The notes below the pieces were generated by a model that saw only the letters and a program-made list of their open reading frames with translations, was not told where the DNA came from and did not search any database. 64,000 nt of DNA from NCBI RefSeq assembly GCF_036345255.1, contig NZ_CP107783.1, positions 4,389,501 to 4,453,500 on the forward strand. The letters are read 5' to 3'. Position 1 is the stretch's first letter. The number at the start of each line of letters is the position of its first letter. Of this stretch, positions 47,821 to 56,291 are shown in pieces. The translations under genes and the position numbers were made by a program. The stretch is from Streptomyces sp. NBC_00569. GTDB taxonomy: Bacteria; Actinomycetota; Actinomycetes; Streptomycetales; Streptomycetaceae.

Positions 47821-49407
47821 GTGAACGACCGTCACCCGTCGGGGACTCAGACCACCCCGGCCCCGGCTCAGGACGCCGACTACGCGCCCTACGCTGCATA
47901 TGACCAGCAGAGCGCCCAGTACGGCGGCCACACCGGTTACGACGGCTACGCCACCGGCGGTTTTGCCGCCGACCCCCTCTTCGGCGACCTGCCCGGCGCG
48001 CAGAACACCGGCACGTACGACAACAGCCAGTGGTCGAACGGGGCGCACCAGACGCTGACGACGCAGGAACCCCAGCACCTCGACCCGTACGCGGCGCAGC
48101 AGCACGCCGTCGCGTACGGCACCGGCGGCTACGACACCACCGCTGTCTGGGGGACCGCCGCTCACGAGCAACTCGGCGGTATTCCGGCCCAGTCCGGACC
48201 GGACCATTCCGGCCAGTGGGACAACAGCGCCTGGGCCGACCAGACCGGGCAGTGGGACGCGAACGCCTTCGGGGCTCAGGCTCAGGGATTCACCACACAG
48301 GACGCGTTCGCCACGCAGACCTTCCAGGCACCGGCGGCCTTCGAGACCCAGGCGTTCGACGCGCAGGCCTATGAGACACAGGTCTTCGAGACTCAGGCCT
48401 TCGAGGCCCAGCCCTTCGCGACGCAGACCTTCGAAGCGCCAATCTTCGACACCGGCGCGTACGACGCCACCGCGTGGAACTCCGCGGGCGCCGAAGGTGA
48501 CGACAGCGCCCCCGACGCCCGACACGACTACGGCCAACCCGAAGCTCCCGAGCCGGAGTTGAGCCACGACGACAGTCATCACGACAGCTACAGCGAGGGT
48601 CTCGACGACGTCGAGGAAATCGTCGCCCGCGACGAGCGGCCCGCCCCGTTCACGCCGGCCCAGCGCGCACGCTCCCGCCGCCGCTCCCCCGCCAAGCGCT
48701 CCGCGCTGCTCACGGTCGCGGTGCCCTCGGTGTGCGTGATGGGCGTCGCGGGAGTCGCCGCGGCCTCCGTCGGCGGGCTCGGCGGCGACGACAGCAAGGA
48801 CACGACGGCGGCCTCCGCGCCCGACGCGACCGCGGTGAAGCCCTCCGTAGCCAACAACAAGCTCGACACCCAGCTCGCGGACCTCTCCGCGGACGCGGGC
48901 GACTTCGCCGACCGTGCGAGCCGCACCCAGGAACGTATCGACCTCAGGGCCAAGCAGCAGGCCGAGCGGAAGCAGGCGGCGGAGGAAGCGGCGCGCAAGG
49001 AGCGTCTGCGGCCCAAGTTCGTCCTCCCGGTCAAGCAGCGCGGGCTGAGCGCGTACTACGGGCAGGCCGGCATCAACTGGATGTCCGTGCACACCGGCAT
49101 CGACTTCCCCGTCTCGTACGGCACTCCGGTGATGGCCGCGACCGACGGCACCGTCCGTACGCAGTGGAACAGCGCGTACGGGAACATGACGATCCTGACG
49201 GCGAAGGACGGCACGGAGACCTGGTACTGCCACCTCTCCAGCCACACCGTGATGAGCGGACCGGTCAAGGCCGGTGACGTCATCGCGCACTCCGGGAACT
49301 CCGGCAACTCCACCGGTCCGCACCTGCACTTCGAGGTGCGTCCCGGCGGCGGCTCGGCCGTCGACCCGCTCCCGTGGCTCCGCAGCCACGGGCTCGACCC
49401 GACGTAG
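47821..49407 (+). CDS. M23-family peptidoglycan endopeptidase with repetitive N-terminus
   Basis: The 528-residue protein starts with a 280-residue cytosolic disordered region, including FETQAFDAQAYETQVF-type units about every five residues near 155-205. A transmembrane helix follows near 300-320 (LLTVAVPSVCVMGVAGVAAAS), then a coiled coil (about 350-395), then a LytM/M23 domain. Zn ligands are visible in HTGIDFPVSYGTPV and HLHFEVRPGG, with HSGNSGNSTGP between. It is a membrane-anchored outer cell-wall hydrolase. GTG 47821 was chosen because GAGAAG lies just upstream. Such long inner tails are unusual for M23 enzymes. Confidence 0.86.
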   Translation: MNDRHPSGTQTTPAPAQDADYAPYAAYDQQSAQYGGHTGYDGYATGGFAADPLFGDLPGAQNTGTYDNSQWSNGAHQTLTTQEPQHLDPYAAQQHAVAYGTGGYDTTAVWGTAAHEQLGGIPAQSGPDHSGQWDNSAWADQTGQWDANAFGAQAQGFTTQDAFATQTFQAPAAFETQAFDAQAYETQVFETQAFEAQPFATQTFEAPIFDTGAYDATAWNSAGAEGDDSAPDARHDYGQPEAPEPELSHDDSHHDSYSEGLDDVEEIVARDERPAPFTPAQRARSRRRSPAKRSALLTVAVPSVCVMGVAGVAAASVGGLGGDDSKDTTAASAPDATAVKPSVANNKLDTQLADLSADAGDFADRASRTQERIDLRAKQQAERKQAAEEAARKERLRPKFVLPVKQRGLSAYYGQAGINWMSVHTGIDFPVSYGTPVMAATDGTVRTQWNSAYGNMTILTAKDGTETWYCHLSSHTVMSGPVKAGDVIAHSGNSGNSTGPHLHFEVRPGGGSAVDPLPWLRSHGLDPT

Positions 49408-49436
49408 GGCCGAGCCTCTCCCGGCAGCGGCCTTCC

Positions 49437-51947
49437 CTACAGCTTCTCCACCGGCGCGTACCGCAGCAGCAGGCGCTTCGGCTTGGGCTCGCCGAAGTCG
49501 ACCGTGGCCTCCGCGTTCGCCCCCGTGCCCTTGACGCCGACGACCGTGCCGAGGCCGAACTGGTCGTGCGTCACCCGGTCTCCCACCGAGAGCGCGACGA
49601 CGGGCTTCTCCGTCGCCCGGCGCGTGGCGAACGCCGGTGTCGAGCGCGAGCGCGACGACGAGAGGGACGCGGCGATGCCGCTCGTCGGCCCCGCCGACTT
49701 GACGGGCGCCATGGCACCCGTCCGCTTCCACTCCAGATGCGCATCCGGGATCTCCTCCAGGAAGCGCGACGGCGGGTTGTACGAGGGCTGGCCCCAGGCG
49801 CTGCGCAGCGTGGAGCGCGTCAGATACAGGCGCTCACGCGCGCGCGTGATGCCGACGTAGGCGAGCCGGCGCTCCTCCTCCAGCTCCTTGACCTGGCCGA
49901 GGGAGCGCATGTGCGGGAAGACGCCGTCCTCCATGCCGGTCAGGAAGACGACCGGGAACTCAAGACCCTTGGCGGTGTGCAGCGTCATCAGCGTGATGAC
50001 ACCGGAGCCGTCGTCCTCCTCGTCCGGGATCTGGTCGGAGTCGGCGACGAGCGCGACCCGCTCCAGGAACTCGGAGAGCGTACCGACGCTCGCCTCGCCC
50101 TCACCCTCGGCCGCGCCGTCCGCCGTCGCGCTCTCCTGCTCGAACTCCAGGGCCACGGCCGCGAGTTCCTGAAGGTTCTCGATGCGGGTCTCGTCCTGCG
50201 GGTCCGTCGACGACTGCAACTCGGCGAGATAGCCGGTCCGTTCGAGCACGGCCTCCAGGACCGTGGCCGGGCCCGCGCCCGACTCGACGATCGTGCGGAG
50301 GTCCTCCATCAGCGTGTTGAACCGCTTCACCGCGTTCGTCGAGCGGGCCGCCATTCCGTACGCCTCGTCGACGCGGCGCAGCGCCTGCGGGAAGGAGATC
50401 TTCTCCCGCTGGGAGAGCGCGTCGATCATCGCTTCGGCGCGGTCGCCGATGCCGCGTTTCGGCACATTGAGAATGCGGCGCAGGGGGACGGAGTCCTCGG
50501 GGTTGGCGAGCACCCGCAGATAGGCCAGGACGTCCCTGACCTCCTTGCGCTCGTAGAAGCGGACTCCGCCGACGACCTTGTAGGGCAGGCCGACGCGGAT
50601 GAAGATCTCTTCGAAGACACGGGACTGCGCGTTCGTCCGGTAGAAGACGGCGACGTCGCCGGCCTTCGCGTCGCGCGCGTCCGTGAGCCGGTCGATCTCG
50701 TCGGCGACGAACTGCGCCTCGTCGTGCTCGGTGTCCGCGACGTAGCCGGTGATCTGCGCGCCCGCGCCCGCGTTCGTCCACAGATTCTTGGGGCGGCGGG
50801 ATTCGTTGCGCTCGATGACCGCGTTGGCGGCGGAGAGGATGGTCTGCGTCGAGCGGTAGTTCTGCTCGAGCAGGATCGTCGTTGCGTCGGCGTAGTCCTC
50901 CTCGAACTGGAGGATGTTGCGGATGGTGGCTCCGCGGAACGCGTAGATCGACTGGTCGGCGTCACCCACGACGCACAGCTCGGCCGGCGGGAGGTCGCCC
51001 TCACGCGGCGGCTCGTCCTCCGCCCGGCCGCCGCCGGCCGTCCCCACCAGCTCCCTGACCAGCGCGTACTGCGCGTGGTTCGTGTCCTGGTACTCGTCGA
51101 CCAGGACGTGGCGGAAGCGGCGGTGGTAGTGCTCGGCGACGTCCGGGAAGGCACGCAGGAGGTTCACCGTCGTCATGATCAGGTCGTCGAAGTCCAGCGC
51201 GTTCGCCTCGCGGAGGCGGGACTGGTACATCGCGTAGGCCTGGGCGAGGGTCTTCTCGAAGCCGTCGGCGGCCTGAGCCGCGAAGTCCTCCTCGTCGATC
51301 AGCTCGTTCTTCAGGTTCGAGATCTTGGCGCTGAAGGACTTCGGGGGGAACTTCTTCGGGTCCAGGTCGAGGTCGCGGCAGACCAGGGCCATGAGGCGCT
51401 TGGAATCGGCCGCGTCGTAGATCGAGAACGACGACGTGAAGCCGAGCTTCTTCGACTCGCGGCGCAGGATACGGACGCAGGCGCTGTGGAACGTCGACAC
51501 CCACATCGCGTTCGCCCGCGGGCCGACGAGGGACTCGACGCGCTCCTTCATCTCGCCCGCGGCCTTGTTCGTGAACGTGATCGCGAGGATCTGGCCGGGG
51601 TGCACGCCGCGCTCGCCGAGGAGATACGCGATGCGGTGCGTGAGCACACGGGTCTTGCCGGAGCCCGCGCCCGCCACGATGAGCAGCGGGGAGCCGCCGT
51701 GGACGACGGCCGCCTTCTGGTTCTCGTTCAGCCCGTCGAGGAGCGCCGCCGGGTCGAGCGCCGGGCGCGGGGCGCCGTCCCGGTAGTACGCGTCCCTGGC
51801 CGGGGGCACGTCGAACTTCCCGTCGAACAGGTCGTCCGGAACGTGCTCCGGAGCCGTGTCGTCCTCGGGCGGCGGCGGGGCATGCTCCTCACTGGCCTTC
51901 GAAGCCGTGAGGTCCGCCAGGAAGCTGTCGTCAAAGAGGCTGCTCAT
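49437..51947 (-). CDS. pcrA: ATP-dependent DNA helicase UvrD/PcrA
   Basis: The 836-residue superfamily 1A 3'-5' helicase has Walker A VAGAGSGKTRVL, Walker B/DExx LVDEYQDTNHAQY, VVGDADQSIYAFRGA (motif III), and VTLMTLHTAKGLEFPVVFLTGMEDGVFPH (motif V/VI region). A C-terminal PcrA-type domain of about 50 residues has the VGDRVTHDQFGLGTVVGV Tudor-like fold that binds RNA polymerase. It acts in nucleotide excision and mismatch-linked repair and in replication-transcription conflicts. The ATG at 51947 lies ten bases from a damage-type -10 element, so the gene is likely DNA-damage induced. Confidence 0.95.
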   Translation of the reverse strand: MSSLFDDSFLADLTASKASEEHAPPPPEDDTAPEHVPDDLFDGKFDVPPARDAYYRDGAPRPALDPAALLDGLNENQKAAVVHGGSPLLIVAGAGSGKTRVLTHRIAYLLGERGVHPGQILAITFTNKAAGEMKERVESLVGPRANAMWVSTFHSACVRILRRESKKLGFTSSFSIYDAADSKRLMALVCRDLDLDPKKFPPKSFSAKISNLKNELIDEEDFAAQAADGFEKTLAQAYAMYQSRLREANALDFDDLIMTTVNLLRAFPDVAEHYHRRFRHVLVDEYQDTNHAQYALVRELVGTAGGGRAEDEPPREGDLPPAELCVVGDADQSIYAFRGATIRNILQFEEDYADATTILLEQNYRSTQTILSAANAVIERNESRRPKNLWTNAGAGAQITGYVADTEHDEAQFVADEIDRLTDARDAKAGDVAVFYRTNAQSRVFEEIFIRVGLPYKVVGGVRFYERKEVRDVLAYLRVLANPEDSVPLRRILNVPKRGIGDRAEAMIDALSQREKISFPQALRRVDEAYGMAARSTNAVKRFNTLMEDLRTIVESGAGPATVLEAVLERTGYLAELQSSTDPQDETRIENLQELAAVALEFEQESATADGAAEGEGEASVGTLSEFLERVALVADSDQIPDEEDDGSGVITLMTLHTAKGLEFPVVFLTGMEDGVFPHMRSLGQVKELEEERRLAYVGITRARERLYLTRSTLRSAWGQPSYNPPSRFLEEIPDAHLEWKRTGAMAPVKSAGPTSGIAASLSSSRSRSTPAFATRRATEKPVVALSVGDRVTHDQFGLGTVVGVKGTGANAEATVDFGEPKPKRLLLRYAPVEKL

Positions 51948-51956
51948 CGCTCTACG

Positions 51957-51979
51957 AGTCTAGGCCGCCCCACTGACAC
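51957..51979 (-). promoter_or_regulatory. DNA-damage-type promoter of pcrA
   Basis: On the minus strand GTGTCAGTG (51979-51971), eight bases, TAGACT (51962-51957), then nine bases to the ATG. It matches the RecA-NDp consensus except for the first base. Confidence 0.7.
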
Positions 51980-52067
51980 CCACGGCCGCCCCGGAAACTT
52001 CCCCCCGACTTCGTGAACCCGGCCACCTCTCGTAGTGCGGGAATCACCTTCCGTGAGGGTTACCGGG

Positions 52068-52156
52068 GGTCACGAACAAGATTGACGAAGGTCACGAAAA
52101 TGTATCGGGCATATCGAACATCAACCTTCACAGCAGCCACACGAGTTGGTTAGCGT
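52068..52156 (+). promoter_or_regulatory. Promoter region with GGTCACGAA direct repeats
   Basis: GGTCACGAA occurs at 52068-52076 and 52090-52098, 22 bp apart, on one face of the helix. A -10 TAGCGT lies at 52151-52156, just before the riboswitch. The second NlpC/P60 gene has the same GGTCAC and TAGCGT elements (54958, 55032). Confidence 0.45.
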
Positions 52157-52178
52157 GCTCCGCGGGCCACCCGTCCCC

Positions 52179-52351
52179 CCGCCGGCAACCGCGCCGCGAA
52201 CGGGTCGCCCCCGCTGAGTTCAGTACGCCGAGAGGCATGGAACCGGGGACCCACGACCTTTGGGGTGAATCAGCCGACGACCCGTCAGGGTGCGGCCGTA
52301 GGGCAGCCTTCCGAATCTCCGCCCGAACCCGACAGCTAACCCGGTAGGCGG
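52179..52351 (+). promoter_or_regulatory. ydaO/yuaA (c-di-AMP) riboswitch
   Basis: The leader contains the conserved blocks of this class in order: GGAACCGGGGACCCA, GGGGTGAATC, GTAGGGCAGCCTTCCG and CCCGAACCCGACAGCTAACC followed by CGGTAGGC. CCGCC at 52179 pairs with GGCGG ending at 52351 to close P1. The ribosome binding site GGAAGGAG follows at once. In Streptomyces this riboswitch controls cell-wall hydrolases, which is what follows here. Confidence 0.92.
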
Positions 52352-52373
52352 TCATGGGAAGGAGACGCGCCCC

Positions 52374-53543
52374 TTGGCGTCGCACCGCAAGCCGCGCAGC
52401 AGGACAGCCGGTCCCCGCACGGCCCCCGTCGTCGGAATCACCACGGCGGCCCTCACGTCCATAGCCCTGCTCTCGCAGAGCGCGACCGCCGCCCCCTCCG
52501 CGCCTCCGAAGCCGAGCCTGGAAGAGGTCCAGAAGAAGGTCGACACCCTCTACCACCAGGCGGGCGTCGCCACGGAGAAGTACAACGCGGCCAAGGAGCG
52601 CACCACCAAGCAGCAGAAGCGCGTCGGCGACCTGCTCGACGACGTCGCGCAGCGGACCGAGAAGCTCAACAAGGCCCGCCAGGAGCTCGGCACCTTCGCC
52701 GCCGCCCAGTACCGCACGGGCGCCGTCTCGGACACCGCGACGCTGCTCCTCGCCGACGACGCGCAGGACTACTTCGACCAGGACCAGCTGATGAGCCGGC
52801 TCACGAGCCGCCAGAAACAGGCCGTCGACGACTACCAGACCGAGCAGGCCGCCACCACGAAGAAGCGCACCGAGGCGGCCAAGAGCCTGGAGACGCTGAC
52901 CACTTCGCAGGCCACGCTCAGGAGCACGAAGAGGGACGTCCAGCAGAAGCTCGGCGACGCCCGCGAACTCCTGTCGAAGCTGACCGCCGAGGAGAAGGCG
53001 CGCCTCGCGGCGATCGAGAAGAAGAAGCAGGAGGCCGCCAGGAAGAAGGCGGAGGAGCTGGCGCGCCAGCAGGCCGAGGCGGAGGCCAAGCGCAAGGCGG
53101 CCGAGGAGGCACAACAGAAGGAGAACCCGGGCACGGGCAGCGGTTCCGGCACGGGTACGGGTACGGGCTCCGGCAGCACCGGCAGCGGCTATGCCGCCAA
53201 GGCCGCGAAGGTCATCGCCTTCGCCGAGTCCCAGATGGGCAAGCCGTACGTGTGGGGCGCCACGGGCCCGGACTCGTACGACTGCTCGGGCCTCACGCAG
53301 GCCGCGTGGAAGGCGGCCGGCATCTCGCTGCCGCGCACGACCTGGGACCAGGTCAAGGTCGGAACGACCGTCACCACTGCCAACGCACAGCCCGGTGACC
53401 TGGTCTTCTTCTACGACGACATCAGCCACGTCGGCATCTACATCGGCGACGGCAAGATGATCCACGCCCCGAAGCCGGGCGCGAACGTCCGCGTCGAGTC
53501 GATCTACTACATGCCGATCCACAGCGTGGTGCGCCCGGCCTGA
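52374..53543 (+). CDS. Secreted NlpC/P60 peptidoglycan hydrolase, riboswitch-controlled
   Basis: The 389-residue protein begins with a basic signal peptide, followed by a long coiled coil (about residues 45-240; rich in Glu, Lys and Ala), a Gly/Ser/Thr linker and an NlpC/P60 domain from about 272. The catalytic Cys is in SYDCSGLTQAAW, the His in ISHVGIYIGDGKMIHAP. It cleaves peptidoglycan stem peptides outside the cell. TTG 52374 was chosen because it opens the signal peptide and has GGAAGGAG ten bases upstream; an ATG at 52354 is out of frame. c-di-AMP should reduce its expression, as in related genes. Confidence 0.9.
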   Translation: MASHRKPRSRTAGPRTAPVVGITTAALTSIALLSQSATAAPSAPPKPSLEEVQKKVDTLYHQAGVATEKYNAAKERTTKQQKRVGDLLDDVAQRTEKLNKARQELGTFAAAQYRTGAVSDTATLLLADDAQDYFDQDQLMSRLTSRQKQAVDDYQTEQAATTKKRTEAAKSLETLTTSQATLRSTKRDVQQKLGDARELLSKLTAEEKARLAAIEKKKQEAARKKAEELARQQAEAEAKRKAAEEAQQKENPGTGSGSGTGTGTGSGSTGSGYAAKAAKVIAFAESQMGKPYVWGATGPDSYDCSGLTQAAWKAAGISLPRTTWDQVKVGTTVTTANAQPGDLVFFYDDISHVGIYIGDGKMIHAPKPGANVRVESIYYMPIHSVVRPA

Positions 53544-53570
53544 CCGCCTTCGTGGGGTTACGTTCGGGCG

Positions 53571-54518
53571 GTGCGCGGCCCGAACGCAACCCCAGGTCCC
53601 GGACCCACGTGGTCCCAGCTCCCGCCGGCCGCCGGTGCCGCCGTCATGGCCACCGGCATCATCTCGGTCGGCCTGAACCTGACCGGTCACTCGGTGCTGT
53701 CCGGCATCTTCCTGGCGCTCGCAGCCGCCCTCTGGATCGTCCTCGCGGCGGACTTCGCGAGCCGGCTGGTGCGGGAGCACGACCGCTGGCGGTCCGAGGC
53801 CGACACCCCGCCCGCGCTCACCGCGGTGGCGGCGACGACCGTCCTCGGCACCCGGATCTCCATGTTCGGCTGGCAGACCCTGGCCGAGGCGCTCCTCGCC
53901 CTGGCCGCGCTCGTCTGGCCGGTGCTCCTGGTCAACGTCGTACGGCACTGGAAGCCGCGGATGCCGGGGGGCGTGTTCCTCGGCTGTGTCGCGACACAGG
54001 GCCTCGTCGTCCTGGCGGCGACGCTCGCGTCCGCGGTCGGCGCGCACTGGCTCGCGTACACCGGGATGGTGCTCTTCTGGGGCGGGGTCGTCCTGTACTG
54101 CCTCGCGCTGCTCCACTTCGACCTGCGCGAGGTGGCCCACGGCGCCGGGGACCAGTGGGTCGCGGGTGGCGCACTCGCCATCTCCGCCCTCGCCGCGTCG
54201 AAGCTCGTCGCGACGGGCCTGTGGAACGAGGACGACACGGACGTCCTGCGCACCATGAGCTTTCTGCTGTTCGCGCTCGATGCGGCCTGGTACGTCGTGC
54301 TGGCGCTGGCGGAGGTGCGGTGGCCCCGGCCGCGCTACGACGTGCGGCGCTGGTCGACGGTCTTCCCGCTGGGAATGACAGCGGCGGCGGCACTGTCCGT
54401 GGGCGCCGCCGCCGATGTGCCCTGGCTGAGAGGGCCGGGGCAGGTACTGGTGTGGATCGCGGTGGCCGTGTGGCTCGCCACCCTGATCGGGACGTTCAGG
54501 TCCCGGACACTCGCCTGA
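53571..54518 (+). CDS. TDT-family (TehA/SLAC-like) membrane protein
   Basis: The 315-residue protein has about ten helices, beginning PPAAGAAVMATGIISVGL, and fits the tellurite-resistance/dicarboxylate transporter family. The conserved GxAxATGI-like start and repeated WxxY helices support this. Substrate is unknown. The GTG follows TACGTT (53559-53564) by six bases, indicating a leaderless message. Confidence 0.75.
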   Translation: MRGPNATPGPGPTWSQLPPAAGAAVMATGIISVGLNLTGHSVLSGIFLALAAALWIVLAADFASRLVREHDRWRSEADTPPALTAVAATTVLGTRISMFGWQTLAEALLALAALVWPVLLVNVVRHWKPRMPGGVFLGCVATQGLVVLAATLASAVGAHWLAYTGMVLFWGGVVLYCLALLHFDLREVAHGAGDQWVAGGALAISALAASKLVATGLWNEDDTDVLRTMSFLLFALDAAWYVVLALAEVRWPRPRYDVRRWSTVFPLGMTAAAALSVGAAADVPWLRGPGQVLVWIAVAVWLATLIGTFRSRTLA

Positions 54519-54543
54519 CCCGGATCCCGGGGGCCGTGAGGGC

Positions 54544-54895
54544 TCAGGTCCAGAGCACCGCGATGAAGATGTTCGCGGTGGTCAGGAGGCCGACGAGACC
54601 GAACAGGCCCTTGTCCACCTTCTCGTCGTCGCTTCACGTACACGAGGCCGAGGATCACGATCAGCAGCGCGAGCTTCACGCCGATCTTGATGTTGTCGAC
54701 GGTGTTGCCGTCCGCCTGGTTCAGGCCCACCAGGACGACACCCGTGACCAGCATGGTCAGCGCACCGTGCAGCATCGCCGGGACGAACCGGGCCGTTCCC
54801 TTGCCCATCGCCTTCATCTGGGTGAGGAACCCACCGAGGAGCGAGGCGATGCCGATGATGTGCAGGCCGACGAAGAGGTGGATGAGTACGTCCAT
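54544..54895 (-). pseudogene. Frameshifted small membrane protein
   Basis: From ATG 54895 the frame gives MDVLIHLFVGLHIIGIASL through VKLALLIVILGLVYVK, an integral membrane protein of about 117 residues. At about 54630 a run of CGTCGTCG shifts the frame. The intact continuation in another frame reads KVDKGLFGLVGLLTTANIF and stops at 54544, matching the hydrophobic C-terminal helix expected. The 352-base length is one base off a multiple of three. It is either a real frameshift (pseudogene) or a sequence error. A TAGGCT -10 eight bases before the ATG suggests it was leaderless. Confidence 0.7.
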
Positions 54896-54957
54896 GACCG
54901 GCGAGCCTAGCCGGGGCCTCACTGCCGCCATGAACCGGCCCGCACCGATCCCTCACC

Positions 54958-55037
54958 GGTCACATACGGTCACACGCGGAACACAAGGGCCAGTTGAGGG
55001 CAATCCGTCACCAACCCGTGACGGTCGGGTTTAGCGT
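54958..55037 (+). promoter_or_regulatory. Promoter region with GGTCACA direct repeats
   Basis: GGTCACATAC (54958-54967) is followed directly by GGTCACACGC (54968-54977). TAGCGT lies at 55032-55037. The parts match those upstream of the first NlpC/P60 gene. Confidence 0.45.
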
Positions 55038-55110
55038 CCTTCCTCAGGTGACCGGCTCCCCACCGCCGCCCCGCTCAGGGGCGGCAGTCGGGCACCTACC
55101 GCCGAGAAAG

Positions 55111-55153
55111 GTCCGGCGGCGGCCCGCTCCCCCTGTGCGGGCCGCCGCCGGAC
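55111..55153 (+). other. Perfect 17-bp hairpin in the leader of the second NlpC/P60 gene
   Basis: GTCCGGCGGCGGCCCGC (55111-55127) pairs perfectly with 55137-55153 around a 9-base loop. It lies 35 bases before the start codon and could act as an attenuator or insulator. No ydaO aptamer is seen in front of it. Confidence 0.65.
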
Positions 55154-55188
55154 GCGTAAGCAGTACGTACCGGAAGGACGTGCCCCTC

Positions 55189-56259
55189 GTGTCGGCAGCG
55201 CACCGCAAGCCCCGACAGCGCTCGCTCACCGGCCCCACGGCCCGCACCGCGGCGACCCTCGCTCTCGCCTCCGCGGCGACCGCCACCGCCCTGGACGGCG
55301 CGGCGCACGCGGACCCCCGGCTCACCCCCAGCCAGGTGAAGGCGAAGGTCGACCGGCTCTACCAGGAGGCCGAGAAGGCCACCGAGAAGTACAACGGCGC
55401 CAAGGAGAAGGCGGACAAGGCCGAGAAGAAGCTCGGCTCCCTGCGCGACGAGGCGGCCCGCAGGACGGACCGGCTTAACACCCAGCGCGAGGCGCTCGGT
55501 TCGGCCGCCGCCGCGCAGTACCGCACCGGCGCCCTCGACCCCGCGGTCCAGCTCGTCCTGTCCTCCGACCCCGCCCGGTACCTCGACAACGCGGCGCTCG
55601 CCGACCGGCTCGGCACCCGGCAGGCCTCCGCGGTGGGGCGCGTGCAGCGCGAGCTCCGGCAGATCGACCAGCTGCGGGCCGAGGCGGACGGCCGGCTCGC
55701 CGAGCTGCGCAGGCGGCAGGGCGAGCTGAAGAAGCAGAAGAAGGCGGTCACCGGGAAGCTGGCCGAGGCGAAGCGTCTGCTCGACCAGCTTCCGGCCGCC
55801 GAGCGCACCGGCGTCGGAGCGGGCGCCGGCGACACCGGCGCGGCCGGCCGCGCCTCCCGCTCGGACTCCTCCCGCGACATGCCGTCCGGCGCCCTGCCCA
55901 AGGCCCCGGACTCCCGCACGGCGGCGGCCATCGCCTACGCCTACAACGCCCTCGGCAGCCCCTACGTATGGGGCGCCACGGGCCCGAACTCCTTCGACTG
56001 CTCCGGCCTCACCCAGGCCGCGTACCGCTCCGCGGGCATCTCCCTGCCCCGCACGACGTACTCCCAGATCAACGCGGGCCCGCGCATCCCACGCTCCCAA
56101 CTGCAGCCGGGTGACCTGGTGTTCTTCTACTCGGGCATCAGCCACGTGGGGCTCTACATCGGCAACGGCAAGATGATCCACGCCCCGAACCCGAGCGCCC
56201 CGGTCCGCATCGCCCCGATCGACCAGATGCCGTTCGCGGGGGCTACGCGGGTGGCGTGA
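55189..56259 (+). CDS. Secreted NlpC/P60 peptidoglycan hydrolase, second copy
   Basis: The 356-residue paralogue shares the layout of the first: signal peptide with basic start, coiled coil (about residues 45-205), linker, NlpC/P60 domain from about 240. Catalytic Cys is in SFDCSGLTQAAYRS and His in ISHVGLYIGNGKMIHAP. GTG 55189 has GGAAGGA ten bases upstream; a GTG nine bases earlier is too close to that site. The two hydrolases are separated by the TDT gene and the frameshifted gene. Confidence 0.9.
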   Translation: MSAAHRKPRQRSLTGPTARTAATLALASAATATALDGAAHADPRLTPSQVKAKVDRLYQEAEKATEKYNGAKEKADKAEKKLGSLRDEAARRTDRLNTQREALGSAAAAQYRTGALDPAVQLVLSSDPARYLDNAALADRLGTRQASAVGRVQRELRQIDQLRAEADGRLAELRRRQGELKKQKKAVTGKLAEAKRLLDQLPAAERTGVGAGAGDTGAAGRASRSDSSRDMPSGALPKAPDSRTAAAIAYAYNALGSPYVWGATGPNSFDCSGLTQAAYRSAGISLPRTTYSQINAGPRIPRSQLQPGDLVFFYSGISHVGLYIGNGKMIHAPNPSAPVRIAPIDQMPFAGATRVA

Positions 56260-56291
56260 GCCGGGCGGTGCCCGCCGGTACTGTCAGGGTC

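Noticed and set aside
54991..55190. Second ydaO riboswitch before the second NlpC/P60 gene
   Set aside because: None of the conserved ydaO blocks (GGGTGAATC, CCTTCCG, CCGACAGCTAACC) is present.
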